Origin: a gamma proteobacterium HTCC5015
GTDB taxonomy: Bacteria > Pseudomonadota > Gammaproteobacteria > HTCC5015
DNA length: 64,000 nucleotides
Direction of reading: 5' to 3'
Assembly (NCBI GenBank): GCA_000155715.1
Contig: DS990610.1
Coordinates: forward strand, 1-64,000
Positions 1 to 7,994 of the stretch are shown here, piece by piece (position 1 is the stretch's first letter; each line of letters begins with the position of its first letter). The position numbers and the translations under genes were made by a program. Below the pieces are notes generated by a model. That model was not told the origin of the DNA, made no database searches, and saw only the letters and a program-made list of their open reading frames with translations.

Positions 1-277
1 AAATCGTCACACTCACAAAGCCCTGACCCGCGGGAGCGTCTTCAATCGCCGCCGAAAGGTGATTTAACTCAGAGGGCGTCAATCGAGCAATACGCTGCGC
101 CGCCTCTTGGCGATCCACACCGTGGGCTGCCATCAATTCAATCATCTCTGGCTGGCTAAGCTGCGCCATAACCTGCTCACGCATTTGCTCTGCGTGCACA
201 GCCTCTGTCGACACCATGCCCGCTTGAGCACCCACGCTCACCGACAGCGCCAGAAAAATTGCAATAAACCGTTTCAT
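1..277 (-). CDS. PA2779-family small secreted/membrane protein, 3' end outside window
   Basis: Read on the minus strand from an ATG at 277 and still open at base 1, so 92 residues are visible and the C-terminus is missing. It begins with a signal-peptide-like segment (MKRFIAIFLALSVSVGAQA) followed by a helical, Glu/Ala/Arg-rich stretch ending in a segment resembling SELNHLSAAIEDAPAGQG. This layout (signal peptide, short amphipathic region, then a C-terminal membrane helix that would lie off the window) resembles the PA2779 family, usually paired with a PA2778-type cysteine peptidase. An AGGTGAG-like ribosome site precedes the ATG. The function of the family is not established. The family call rests on pattern memory only. 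Confidence 0.6.
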   Translation of the reverse strand, partial: MKRFIAIFLALSVSVGAQAGMVSTEAVHAEQMREQVMAQLSQPEMIELMAAHGVDRQEAAQRIARLTPSELNHLSAAIEDAPAGQGFVSVTI

Positions 278-384
278 ACTCACCTCGTGATTAGCAGCCT
301 TATATTTTAATTTAAGCCTATAAACAGACCTTGGTCGCTGAGTTTACCCATTTCGACACGCTGAAAAAAGCACCATTACCTGTA

Positions 385-419
385 AATAGCGCCTAAAGGC
401 GAAAACGCCACTTGCTATT
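385..419. other. Nested stem-loop between divergent genes
   Basis: Outer arms AATAGC (385-390) and GCTATT (414-419) enclose two overlapping small hairpins, GCGCC-TAAA-GGCG and GGCG-AAAA-CGCC. It lies in the 200-bp gap between the divergent PA2779-like gene and the alpha/beta hydrolase. No T-run follows, so it does not look like a terminator; it could be a leader structure or nothing functional. Confidence 0.3.
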
Positions 420-477
420 AGCGCACTACAATGATTAGTTTTACGATTCTATTCGCAACATATTGGACACCCTACTC

Positions 478-1413
478 ATGAAAAAGGCTCTGGCAGTCCT
501 CGCCTCCCTCGCTATTGTTGTCGCCCTCGGCTTCGAATTTCTCGCCCCTGGGGCACTCTACGACATGAACATCAAAGGCACTCGAATGGCCGCAGGGCTT
601 AAAGAGCATCGCATTGAGCTCGGCGACTACGAGTACCACTACCTCGACAACGAGAAAACACAAAAGCCGTTGATCGTCATGGTGCACGGATTCACTGCGG
701 ACAAAGATAACTGGGGCCGCATGGCTCTATTTATGCGCGACTACCACATCATCGCACTCGACCTCCTCGGTCACGGCGACAGCAGCCGCCCCGCCGACGG
801 CGACTACACCATCGAGGCGCAAGTGGCACGCGTCAAAGCCTTTGCCGATGCCTTAGACCTGCCTAAATTTCACTTGATTGGCAACTCGATGGGCGGCTGG
901 ATTTCGGGGGTTTACGCCGCAAAACACTCCGACGACCTACTCTCGGTGACTCTGCTCGACAATGCGGGCGTTGAGCAACCCAACCCCAGTGACATGATGC
1001 AGCGCCTCCAAGCCGGAGAGTCGATCCCCCTCGTTATGGACGGCCCCGACGATGCCGATCTCTTTTTTGAATTTGCCTTTGAAGAGCCCCCCTTTATGAC
1101 GCCAGGCGTGAAAAAAGCCTACGCCGAGCGCAGCGCCCAGCACGCCGAGCTCTATCGCTACATCCACGATCAATTCACCAGCGAGAACAACCCCATGCTG
1201 ACACCGATGCTCAGCCAAATCGACGTGCCCGTACAAATCATTTGGGGCGACAAAGACCGCATTCTCGATGTTTCTAGCATTGATGTCATGACGCCCGAAC
1301 TCGAGGGGGAAACCGTCGTCATCATGGAAAACTGCGGCCACGTTCCCATGCTTGAACGCCCCAAAGAAACCGCCGATCACCTCGACGCATTTATTCAGTC
1401 CCTCGACTCATGA
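478..1413 (+). CDS. Alpha/beta hydrolase with N-terminal membrane anchor or signal
   Basis: 311 residues. A hydrophobic N-terminus (residues 3-24) suggests export or membrane anchoring. The fold motifs follow in order: oxyanion VHGF near residue 69, DLLGHGDSS near 95-103, and the nucleophile elbow GNSMGG with Ser137. A late GHVPMLERP supplies the His, with an Asp in the WGDKDRI segment. It resembles secreted lipase/esterase-like serine hydrolases of marine Gammaproteobacteria; the substrate is unknown. I chose the ATG at 478 rather than an in-frame TTG at 463, because the ATG is followed directly by the lysine-rich signal start. It overlaps the next gene by 4 bases (ATGA), so the three genes to 2204 probably form one operon. 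Confidence 0.8.
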   Translation: MKKALAVLASLAIVVALGFEFLAPGALYDMNIKGTRMAAGLKEHRIELGDYEYHYLDNEKTQKPLIVMVHGFTADKDNWGRMALFMRDYHIIALDLLGHGDSSRPADGDYTIEAQVARVKAFADALDLPKFHLIGNSMGGWISGVYAAKHSDDLLSVTLLDNAGVEQPNPSDMMQRLQAGESIPLVMDGPDDADLFFEFAFEEPPFMTPGVKKAYAERSAQHAELYRYIHDQFTSENNPMLTPMLSQIDVPVQIIWGDKDRILDVSSIDVMTPELEGETVVIMENCGHVPMLERPKETADHLDAFIQSLDS

Positions 1414-1679
1414 GCCGCACCGCACCCAGCGCTCCCATAGAGCATCAGGAAGACCAAGGGCGTTTTCGCATTGTCGAGGATGGCAAGGAAGCCCACCTCG
1501 ACTATCGGCTAAACGCCCCAGACATCGACTTCCACGAGACCTACGTCCCCTTTGCTTGGCGCGGCACGGGCCTCGGAGAAAAGCTGGTCAAACACGGCTT
1601 ACAGTGGGCCCAGCAACGCCAACTCAACATCACTGCCAGTTGCTGGTACGCCGACAAAATTTACCGCGAGACCCCTTAA
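1410..1679 (+). CDS. Small GNAT-like N-acetyltransferase (YidJ/Gtn type)
   Basis: 89 residues, the size of the minimal single-domain acetyltransferase-like family (Acetyltransf_CG). The acetyl-CoA loop is visible as WRGTGLGEKL near residues 50-58, preceded by a short beta region (HLDYRL..IDFHETYVPF) and followed by an aromatic WYADKIYR tail, a frequent ending in this family. These small proteins are predicted acyltransferases without a settled substrate. Translationally coupled to the upstream hydrolase through an ATGA overlap and immediately followed by the membrane protein gene. Confidence 0.75.
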   Translation: MSRTAPSAPIEHQEDQGRFRIVEDGKEAHLDYRLNAPDIDFHETYVPFAWRGTGLGEKLVKHGLQWAQQRQLNITASCWYADKIYRETP

Positions 1680-2204
1680 ATGCAGTGGATCAGACAACAA
1701 GCCGCCCGCCCCATCCTGCTCATCCTTTTTGGCTTGGCTTTTGTCTACTCGCAATTCAGCATCGCCATCATTCTTGAGGCCGCCAACGCCACTGAGCTGT
1801 TACTCACGCTGCAAACCACGTTTGAGGTCGAGTCGTTTACACAACGGCTCGCGCAAGCCGACGCTGGCCAACTCGCCGCAATTGGCGAGCACTTCGAATG
1901 GGATGCCTATCACCCCATTTGGTACGGGGCGTTTTCTCTGTGCCTCGGCGCTCTGTTGCTCAACCTCAACGGCATTGACTCACAGTGGAATGGCCTGCTC
2001 TGGCTCGCCCCCGCCATGGCCGCTGCCGACGTCGTCGAAAATGCCCTGCACGTATTTATGCTAACTGGCGATATAGAAGTCAGCGCTGTCGCCGTCTTCA
2101 CCGCCGGCCTATCGGCCACCATCAAATGGATGATCGTCGGCCTGTACTCCCTCACCATGCTGGCGCTCATCATTCGCTGGCTAAGCCTTGCCCAGCGAGA
2201 CTGA
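1680..2204 (+). CDS. Small membrane protein of unknown function
   Basis: 174 residues with about four hydrophobic segments (roughly 10-35, 80-98, 104-125 and 145-165) separated by a polar loop (FTQRLAQADAGQLAAIGEH). I do not recognise a family with confidence. The start codon abuts the stop of the acetyltransferase gene, so it is co-transcribed with it. It ends 4 bases before the convergent arfB gene, with no visible terminator between them. Confidence 0.7.
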   Translation: MQWIRQQAARPILLILFGLAFVYSQFSIAIILEAANATELLLTLQTTFEVESFTQRLAQADAGQLAAIGEHFEWDAYHPIWYGAFSLCLGALLLNLNGIDSQWNGLLWLAPAMAAADVVENALHVFMLTGDIEVSAVAVFTAGLSATIKWMIVGLYSLTMLALIIRWLSLAQRD

Positions 2205-2208
2205 CCGC

Positions 2209-2631
2209 TCAATCCAGCGACGGCTTTTTGCGCATGCTTTTTAAATGCCCGCGCTGCGTCTTTCGATCGGTACGCCGCTTCTTGGCATTTCGACTGGGTT
2301 TGGTCGGCTTGCGTTTCTTTTCGACCACGGCCACCGATTGAACGAGCCGTTTCAAACGATTTAATGCGTCTTCTCGGTTCTTCTCTTGCGTTCTAAAACG
2401 CTGAGCCTTGATCACGATCACACCCTCTTTACTCAAGCGCTGATCGTTCAGCGCCAACAGGCGATCGCGGTAAAATTGGGGCAAGGAGGAACGCGCCACA
2501 TCAAAACGCAAGTGAATCGCCGAGGCCACCTTATTCACATTTTGCCCGCCTGCTCCCTGAGCGCGCACCGCCTGACAATCGATCTCGGCTAGCGCAATTG
2601 ACACATTGTTGGAAATTTTGAGCGCATCCAT
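2209..2631 (-). CDS. arfB: Alternative ribosome-rescue factor ArfB (peptidyl-tRNA hydrolase)
   Basis: 140 residues. The RF1-like catalytic domain carries the invariant GGQ at residues 28-30 (RAQGAGGQNVNK), which hydrolyses peptidyl-tRNA on ribosomes stalled without a stop codon. The C-terminal third is strongly basic (KKRKPTKPSRNAKKRRTDRK), the tail that enters the empty mRNA channel in ArfB/YaeJ. Length matches the family. It stands alone, convergent with the membrane protein gene to its left. Confidence 0.93.
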   Translation of the reverse strand: MDALKISNNVSIALAEIDCQAVRAQGAGGQNVNKVASAIHLRFDVARSSLPQFYRDRLLALNDQRLSKEGVIVIKAQRFRTQEKNREDALNRLKRLVQSVAVVEKKRKPTKPSRNAKKRRTDRKTQRGHLKSMRKKPSLD

Positions 2632-2667
2632 CGCCTTAGACTACAAGCTATTAGCCACCCGGACAGC

Positions 2668-2700
2668 AAAAATCGCGCGAAAGGCCTCCTTCCGCGCGAT
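2668..2700 (-). terminator. Rho-independent terminator of the desaturase operon
   Basis: On the minus strand a 13-bp stem with one mismatch (ATCGCGCG..AAGG pairing across a short loop) is followed directly by a TTTTTG run. It lies 15 bases past the desaturase stop and just before the arfB start, so it should end the desC-desB transcript. Confidence 0.8.
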
Positions 2701-2714
2701 CAGGGTGATGGCAA

Positions 2715-3785
2715 TTAAGCGGCGGCCAATTTCTTAGGCGCTGGCCTAGAGTGCTCGATAATGCGTTTCAGCACCGTCAAATACTGACGGCCAAAGCTCC
2801 CTGTGTTGTAAGGCAAGCCGTACTTTTCAGCGACGGCCTGTACCTTGGGCGACATCTCCACATAGCGATGCGCAGGCACATCGGGGAATAGATGGTGCTC
2901 CACCTGATAGCTCAAGTGGCCACTCATAATGTGCAACCAGCGCCCCCCTTGGAAATTGGCCGAGCCCAACATTTGGCGGTAGTACCAATGGCCTCGACTT
3001 TCGTTGTCGCAGACAGACTCGTCAAAGGTCTGAACGCCCTCGGGAAAGTGACCACAAAAAATAATCGTCGACGACCAGAGATTGCGAATCAAGTTCGCCA
3101 GCGCATTGCCCAATAGGGTTTGAAAGAACAAAGGCCCCGTGAGCAGCGGGAAGAACAAGTAGTCTTTAAAGACTTGGCGACCGCCCTTTTTCAAAATGGC
3201 TTTCATCAAGGGCTTTTTATCGCGCAGCTTGACTTCGCCCTTATACAGACGATCGGCCTCCATTTCGTGCAGAGAGACGCCCCACTGAAAAAACACGCTC
3301 AACAATACATAGGAAATGAATTGAACACGGTGTTCGGGACGAAACTCATCTTCGTGCGTCAGGCGCAAAATGCCATAACCGTAATCGCGATCCTTGCCCA
3401 GCACGTTAGTGTACGTGTGGTGCTCGTAGTTGTGAGTACGGCGCCACGAATCAGAATCACAGGCGGTGTCCCACTCAAACGTATTCGAATGCAAGCGGGG
3501 ATCGTTCATCCAGTCGTATTGACCGTGCATCACATTGTGGCCAATTTCCATATTGTCGAGAATTTTCGACACGCCCAGCAGCGTACTGCCCGCCAACCAC
3601 GCCACGGGGTTAAACCCTAAAAACAACAGGCCGCGACCGCCTATTTCCGTCAGGCGCTGCAGGCGCAAAATTTTACGGATGTACTGAGCGTCCCGCTCGC
3701 CCACTTGGCTCATCGCCTCCTCACGGATGGCGTCAAGATCCTTTGCCAAGGCATCGAGTTGTTGCGAAGTTAATTGCTTTGTCAT
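2715..3785 (-). CDS. desB: Membrane fatty acid (acyl-CoA) desaturase, DesB-like
   Basis: 356 residues with the three histidine clusters of membrane-bound di-iron desaturases: HNVMH (83-87), HNYEHH (118-123) and a third ending VEHH (290-298). Hydrophobic stretches around 50-75 and 200-250 fit the membrane-embedded fold. These enzymes insert a double bond into acyl chains using O2 and electrons from a ferredoxin-type reductase, which the upstream gene encodes. The ATG at 3785 has an AGGAATAA ribosome site; a longer reading would run into the reductase gene and is unlikely. Arrangement and divergent TetR gene match the Pseudomonas desT/desCB system, where DesB is an acyl-CoA delta-9 desaturase; exact regiospecificity is inferred. 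Confidence 0.85.
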   Translation of the reverse strand: MTKQLTSQQLDALAKDLDAIREEAMSQVGERDAQYIRKILRLQRLTEIGGRGLLFLGFNPVAWLAGSTLLGVSKILDNMEIGHNVMHGQYDWMNDPRLHSNTFEWDTACDSDSWRRTHNYEHHTYTNVLGKDRDYGYGILRLTHEDEFRPEHRVQFISYVLLSVFFQWGVSLHEMEADRLYKGEVKLRDKKPLMKAILKKGGRQVFKDYLFFPLLTGPLFFQTLLGNALANLIRNLWSSTIIFCGHFPEGVQTFDESVCDNESRGHWYYRQMLGSANFQGGRWLHIMSGHLSYQVEHHLFPDVPAHRYVEMSPKVQAVAEKYGLPYNTGSFGRQYLTVLKRIIEHSRPAPKKLAAA

Positions 3786-3807
3786 GGTGTTATTCCTTTC
3801 TAGATAA

Positions 3808-4926
3808 TTACGCGTCGATCTCGACATCGCCGAGAGGGACAGACACGCACAGCTGTATATCTTCGGGGCCGCTGTCAGAGCGGGCGCCCGTTCTGGTATT
3901 TAAAACGACGCCACTGGTTTTGCGGCACTTGCACTGGTGGCACACCCCAATCCGACAGCCAGACTGGGGCCGAGCGCCGACGCTTTCCGCTTCGTCGAGT
4001 AGACTGCGACTGCCGTCGGCCTGAATGCTTTTGCCGCTTTGGCGAAGCTGCACTCGGCCGCCCGCATCGGCGCTATCGACGTCGACTGGCGCGGACCCAA
4101 AAAGCTCGAAGTGAACCTGATCGTCCGCCACACCCCAATCGGCGAGCAGATCGCGCGCGCCCCGAATCAAGCCGCTCGGCCCACACAGGTAACTATCGCG
4201 ATCGCAAAAATCGGGGCAGTGCTGCTGGAGGTGAGATGCTTGCAAGCGCCCGTGCCGCTCTGTATCAAGTAGCACAACGCGCACACTGGGGGTGTTCTGC
4301 GCAATTTCATTCAGGGCGTCAGCAAACAGGTGTTCGCCGGCTTTGCTGGCGTAGTAAACCAATACCGTGTCGGTGCAATCGCTATCGGCACAGGCTTGCG
4401 TCAACATGCTGCGAAACGGCGTAATGCCACTGCCGCCGGCAATCATGAGGCGCTTGTGTTTTTTATGCGCGTCTTCAATCACAAAATCGCCCATAGCCTG
4501 TGACAGGCCTATACTTTGGCTAAACTGCAAAGCTTGGGGTAACCAGGGTGTGATTTTGCCCTCGGGCTGAACGCGAATGCTGAGCTCAATCGTACCCTCG
4601 CGCTGAAATTGCTCGGGGCTAGAGGAGATACTAAAGCAGCGCAGCGTGCGGGCACCGTTGTACTCGACACCGAGCTCGACAAACTGCCCCGCGGCAAATC
4701 CCTGCCACGTTTTGTTGGGACGCAGAACCAATGTGTATACTTGATCACTCTCCCAGCGTATCGCTTCAAGTTGTGCACGCTGTTGGGAAAATCCGCCCCA
4801 TTGCGTGAAAGGCTGAAACAGAGGTTCCACATAGTGTTGCAAAGAGTCACTATTCACCAGCGCCTGCGAGAACTGGCGATAGGCGCGTTGCCATAGGCTA
4901 TTTGAGGTTGTTTGAGTGATCGACAT
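3808..4926 (-). CDS. desC: Ferredoxin reductase with C-terminal 2Fe-2S domain, DesC-like
   Basis: 372 residues. An FAD/NAD(P)H oxidoreductase module comes first: flavin-binding RTLRCFSIS near residue 95, nucleotide-binding GGSGITPFRS near 165, and YLCGPSGLI near 245. A plant-type 2Fe-2S ferredoxin domain follows, with Cys324, 329, 332 and 360 (CxxxxCxxC...C). It should pass electrons from NAD(P)H to the desaturase encoded 22 bases downstream. A perfect 16-bp palindrome sits 21 bases upstream of its start, the expected position for repression by the divergent FabR/DesT-type regulator. Confidence 0.85.
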   Translation of the reverse strand: MSITQTTSNSLWQRAYRQFSQALVNSDSLQHYVEPLFQPFTQWGGFSQQRAQLEAIRWESDQVYTLVLRPNKTWQGFAAGQFVELGVEYNGARTLRCFSISSSPEQFQREGTIELSIRVQPEGKITPWLPQALQFSQSIGLSQAMGDFVIEDAHKKHKRLMIAGGSGITPFRSMLTQACADSDCTDTVLVYYASKAGEHLFADALNEIAQNTPSVRVVLLDTERHGRLQASHLQQHCPDFCDRDSYLCGPSGLIRGARDLLADWGVADDQVHFELFGSAPVDVDSADAGGRVQLRQSGKSIQADGSRSLLDEAESVGARPQSGCRIGVCHQCKCRKTSGVVLNTRTGARSDSGPEDIQLCVSVPLGDVEIDA

Positions 4927-4946
4927 GCTGTTCTCCGAACTTATTT

Positions 4947-4962
4947 GTTCACAATTGTGAAC
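4947..4962. promoter_or_regulatory. Palindromic operator upstream of desC (FabR/DesT-like site)
   Basis: Perfect 16-bp palindrome GTTCACAATTGTGAAC, with two 7-bp arms around AT, 21 bases upstream of the reductase start. It lies in the 245-bp divergent gap shared with the FabR/DesT-type gene. Its arms resemble published FabR/DesT operators (cores such as GTACACGTGT and GTGAAC). Binding is inferred from position and symmetry. Confidence 0.7.
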
Positions 4963-5071
4963 TATTTAGCCGAAGATCCGCAATACAGGAATTGGCGCAT
5001 TTACCCAAAGAAACGACAAAATATCAAATAAAATCAATTAATTATGTATTTATTTTTTGTCGCAAAAACAG

Positions 5072-5087
5072 GTACACAAGTGTATTT
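5072..5087. promoter_or_regulatory. Second, imperfect FabR/DesT-like operator
   Basis: GTACACAAGTGTATTT, with symmetric TACAC/GTGTA arms, 85 bases upstream of the regulator gene. It shares the CACAANTGT core with the desC operator and the site at 22369. A TTGACG hexamer (5120-5125) and a TGTGTA hexamer (5144-5149), 18 bases apart, lie downstream and may be the regulator's own promoter, which would make this an autoregulatory site. Confidence 0.45.
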
Positions 5088-5171
5088 TAAGCATCAAAAA
5101 ATCGCTTTAATTAGGCCTCTTGACGGTCAAAAATAACAAGAAATGTGTACAGATGAGCACAAAGGTAAACT

Positions 5172-5897
5172 ATGAGTGAACAAATCAATCGCAAACTGCG
5201 CACCCGCAAAGCCCTGCTAGACAGCGCTCTAGAGTGGGTATCCGAGGGCCGCCACTTTGCCAGCTTGAGTATCCGGGAAGTCGCCAAAAAAGCGGGCGTT
5301 TCACCCAATGCCTTTTACCGCCACTTCAAAGACCTCGACGAACTCGCCCTCGCCCTCGTCGACGAACTCGGTCTCATGCTGCGCCAGCTGATGCGACAGG
5401 CTCGCCTGCGCGGGCTCGCGGCCAACAGCATGATTAACGACTCGGTGGATTTCTTTATCGAGCAGGTGCAAACCAACCCCAACCTGTTTCGCTTTATGGC
5501 GCAGTGCTTAACCGGCGGCTCGGCCTCGACGCGAGAGGCCATCCGCCACGAGCTTAACTACTTTTCCAAAGAACTCGTCACCGACCTCAACCGCCTGCGC
5601 GTCCTCACCCACATCGACGCCGAAGACCTCGATATGATCGGCATATTGGTCGTCAACACAGTCGCCATGACCATCACCGATCTGCTCGATACGCCCGAGG
5701 GCAGTGACAATTTGATTCGCGCCGTGCGCAACCGCACCGTCAAGCAAGTGCGCTTGATTTTCATCGGGGCAGACAGCTGGCGCTCAGACTCGGATCGCCA
5801 CAAGAAAAAAGACAAGGAAAAGCCCGCCGCACCCAAGCCGAGCAAACGCAAAAAGAAAAAGAGGCTCTCCGCCAAAAGCGACGACGCCGACGTATAG
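5172..5897 (+). CDS. TetR-family repressor of unsaturated fatty acid genes (FabR/DesT-like)
   Basis: 241 residues. The N-terminal helix-turn-helix (about 25-60) has FASLSIREVAKKAGVSPNAF followed by YRHF, closely matching the FabR/DesT signature. The next stretch (LALALVDELGLMLRQLMRQA) is also characteristic of that subfamily. Known members sense acyl-CoA or acyl-ACP saturation and repress desaturase or fabAB genes. Divergent orientation from desC-desB and palindromes in the gap fit this role. Odd feature: residues after about 197 form a Lys/Arg/Pro/Ala-rich tail (DRHKKKDKEKPAAPKPS onward) absent from typical homologues of about 200-215 residues. Confidence 0.85.
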   Translation: MSEQINRKLRTRKALLDSALEWVSEGRHFASLSIREVAKKAGVSPNAFYRHFKDLDELALALVDELGLMLRQLMRQARLRGLAANSMINDSVDFFIEQVQTNPNLFRFMAQCLTGGSASTREAIRHELNYFSKELVTDLNRLRVLTHIDAEDLDMIGILVVNTVAMTITDLLDTPEGSDNLIRAVRNRTVKQVRLIFIGADSWRSDSDRHKKKDKEKPAAPKPSKRKKKKRLSAKSDDADV

Positions 5898-5902
5898 GCC
5901 GT

Positions 5903-6349
5903 CTATTTGGCGGCGCTTGACCGCACCGCCAGCGGTTCGCGCTTCGCTTTATGGCGCAGCCAATTGATGCCGCGTCGCACACCAGGGCGACGCAGCAACC
6001 AGCACTCGAAGCGAAACTTTCCCGGAAAATCGACCAGCAGTACGCCCGCTACGATCGTCAACAGCCCCTGCCCGGGCAGCGGCAGCATGACGACCCCCAA
6101 AAAGATCAGACACACCCCTAACACATTGCGCAGTACGCGTTTAACAATCGCCTTGGGCGCCAGATCGTTCCAGCGCCGATACTCGGGGTTGATAAAGTAG
6201 TCGGCGGGGAGACGGGCAAACAACCACGGCAAAATCAGCAAGCTGCCAATGGACACCAAAAAGCCGATCACGCCGAGTACCGTAAACAGCAGGCGGTGGC
6301 TATCCACCCAAAGTCCAAACAGCACCCAGAAGCGCTCTAACTCCGCCAT
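5903..6349 (-). CDS. Small integral membrane protein, possibly PGPGW-like
   Basis: 148 residues with two or three hydrophobic segments (about 17-45 and 75-108), the second carrying MLPLPGQGLLTIVAGVLLVD, reminiscent of the PGPGW transmembrane family. The C-terminus is basic (RRPGVRRGINWLRHKAKRE). The ATG at 6349 overlaps the tatD stop by one base; a GTG one codon earlier (6352) would give a 4-base overlap. Function unknown; co-transcribed with tatD. Confidence 0.65.
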   Translation of the reverse strand: MAELERFWVLFGLWVDSHRLLFTVLGVIGFLVSIGSLLILPWLFARLPADYFINPEYRRWNDLAPKAIVKRVLRNVLGVCLIFLGVVMLPLPGQGLLTIVAGVLLVDFPGKFRFECWLLRRPGVRRGINWLRHKAKREPLAVRSSAAK

Positions 6350-7170
6350 CACATCGTCGACTCCGCTGAGAAAAACACCCGCTGGCTATTGGCGTAGGCC
6401 GTGGTCAGCACCTCGTTCACCGTCACGCCGTGCACCTCAGCGACCTTATCGGCCACAAAGGGCAAATACTTGGGCGCATTCTCCTTGCCCCGGTAGGGGG
6501 CGGGCGTCAAAAACGGAGCATCGGTTTCCAGCAGCGTCTGGTCAAGTGGCGTCGCCCCGACTACCTCGCGCACATTGTCGGCGCGGTTAAAAGTGCAAAT
6601 GCCGTTAAAACCTAAGCAAAAACCCTCGCTCAAACAGTACTCGGCCAGTGCCAAACCCGAGGTAAAACTGTGAATGACACCGCGCTGTTTCATCGCGGGC
6701 AGTGCATTCTTTAAAATTGCCCGCGTGTCTTCGTCCGCCTCTCGCGTGTGGATCACCACGGGCAAATCAAACTCTGCGGCAATCTGTAGCTGCCGCTCAA
6801 ACACGCGGCGCTGCTGATCGCGGTCGCTGTGATCGTAGAAGTAATCGAGCCCTATCTCACCCACTGCCACCACCTTATCCAGCGTCAGTCCTTGGCGAAT
6901 TTCCCGCTCTACCTCATCGTTATAGTGGTCTGCTTCGTGGGGGTGTATTCCCTGTGTGCCATAAACTCGGGCATCGCGCTCCGTCATCGCTCGCACAGTT
7001 GCCAAATTGCCGGGGTCGACGGCAATCGTCACAAAACGCTCCACGCCCACCGCCGAAGCCTGCTGCAACGTTTCTTCAAAGCTCTGCTCTTTCAGGTAGT
7101 CGAGATGGCAATGGGTCTCGATGATAGGCATGTCGTAATGGGGAATGGGAGGTCGCTTTTTCTTACTCAT
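6349..7170 (-). CDS. tatD: TatD-family metal-dependent DNase/hydrolase
   Basis: 273 residues, typical for TatD. Metal-binding and active-site motifs of the amidohydrolase barrel are in order: ETHCHLDYL near the start, GEIGLDYFYD mid-protein, VIHTREADEDT, HSFTSG, and LLETDAPFLTP. TatD proteins are Mg-dependent 3'-5' exonucleases acting on DNA/RNA. I chose the ATG at 7170; the reading frame stays open much further upstream but would overlap the divergent oxygenase gene and adds no family homology. The membrane protein gene follows with a one-base overlap. Confidence 0.88.
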   Translation of the reverse strand: MSKKKRPPIPHYDMPIIETHCHLDYLKEQSFEETLQQASAVGVERFVTIAVDPGNLATVRAMTERDARVYGTQGIHPHEADHYNDEVEREIRQGLTLDKVVAVGEIGLDYFYDHSDRDQQRRVFERQLQIAAEFDLPVVIHTREADEDTRAILKNALPAMKQRGVIHSFTSGLALAEYCLSEGFCLGFNGICTFNRADNVREVVGATPLDQTLLETDAPFLTPAPYRGKENAPKYLPFVADKVAEVHGVTVNEVLTTAYANSQRVFFSAESTM

Positions 7171-7305
7171 AATAGACACCGTTTGGGAGCGGCAGTGTAG
7201 CGCAGCTCGCCGCTGGTAAAAAATCTCGAATCGATGACAAGTGTAAAAAAGCTTGTCGCCCCAGCCGCGTGGGGATAATCTTAGCTCGCCTACGAGGATA
7301 CGCCC

Positions 7306-7962
7306 TTGAACCCAACGAGCCCAGCCGCTTCGCGGCAACAGCACGCCGACGACATCGTCGACGAACTGGCCAACGGTCAACCCGCCGTCATCGACCAATT
7401 TCTCTCCAGCGACCTGTGCCAGCGATTGCGCGGCGAAATTCAGCAGCTCGATTGGCGCGACATGCCCAGAGCTGGAGTGGGGCGAGGCGAAGATTATCAG
7501 CACCAACAGAGCGAGCGCAGCGACCACATTCGCTGGCTGCGAGGCAACAGCACCGCCCAGTGCCAATTTCTGGCTCAAATGGAAGGACTGCGCGCGGCTA
7601 TCAATCAGCAATTGTTTATGGGCTTATTTGAGTACGAGGCACACTTTGCCCTTTATCAGCCCGGCGCCTTTTACAAAAAACACCTCGATGCGTTTAAGGG
7701 GCGCCGCAATCGCATCGTCTCTACCGTCTGCTATTTAAACGAACACTGGCACAGCGACGATGCCGGTGAACTCGTCATCTACCGCGCCGATCAACACGCC
7801 CTAGAACACCAACGCATATTGCCTCAAGCGGGGCGCTTGGTGGTCTTTAGCAGCGAGGACTACCCCCACGAGGTGCTGCCATCCCACCGCGAGCGCTACA
7901 GCATCGCCGGCTGGTTTCGACTCAACACAAGCCGCGCACACCGCATCGATCCACCGCGCTAA
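7306..7962 (+). CDS. 2-oxoglutarate/Fe(II)-dependent oxygenase (prolyl hydroxylase-like)
   Basis: 218 residues with the double-stranded beta-helix metal triad: HLDAF (HxD) around residue 126, a distal His in YPHEVLPS around 187, then an Arg in RERYSIAGWFR that would bind 2-oxoglutarate. Spacing and the YQPGAFYKKHLDAF signature fit P4H-like 2OG-Fe(II) oxygenases that hydroxylate proteins or other substrates. Start is a TTG at 7306, supported by a GAGGA ribosome site 8 bases upstream and the absence of a nearer ATG. Divergent from tatD. Substrate unknown. Confidence 0.82.
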   Translation: MNPTSPAASRQQHADDIVDELANGQPAVIDQFLSSDLCQRLRGEIQQLDWRDMPRAGVGRGEDYQHQQSERSDHIRWLRGNSTAQCQFLAQMEGLRAAINQQLFMGLFEYEAHFALYQPGAFYKKHLDAFKGRRNRIVSTVCYLNEHWHSDDAGELVIYRADQHALEHQRILPQAGRLVVFSSEDYPHEVLPSHRERYSIAGWFRLNTSRAHRIDPPR

Positions 7963-7994
7963 CCCCGCTTCGCGCCTTGTGTTATAAACGCAAT

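Noticed and set aside
937..1380. 147-residue minus-strand open frame inside the alpha/beta hydrolase
   Set aside because: Antisense shadow of a gene with clear catalytic motifs; no ribosome site or family.
3786..3827. Longer start of the desaturase overlapping the reductase gene
   Set aside because: The ATG at 3785 has a good ribosome site and the expected family length.
7171..7611. N-terminal extension of tatD to 7611
   Set aside because: Would overlap the divergent oxygenase and adds non-homologous sequence; TatD length and motifs fit the start at 7170.
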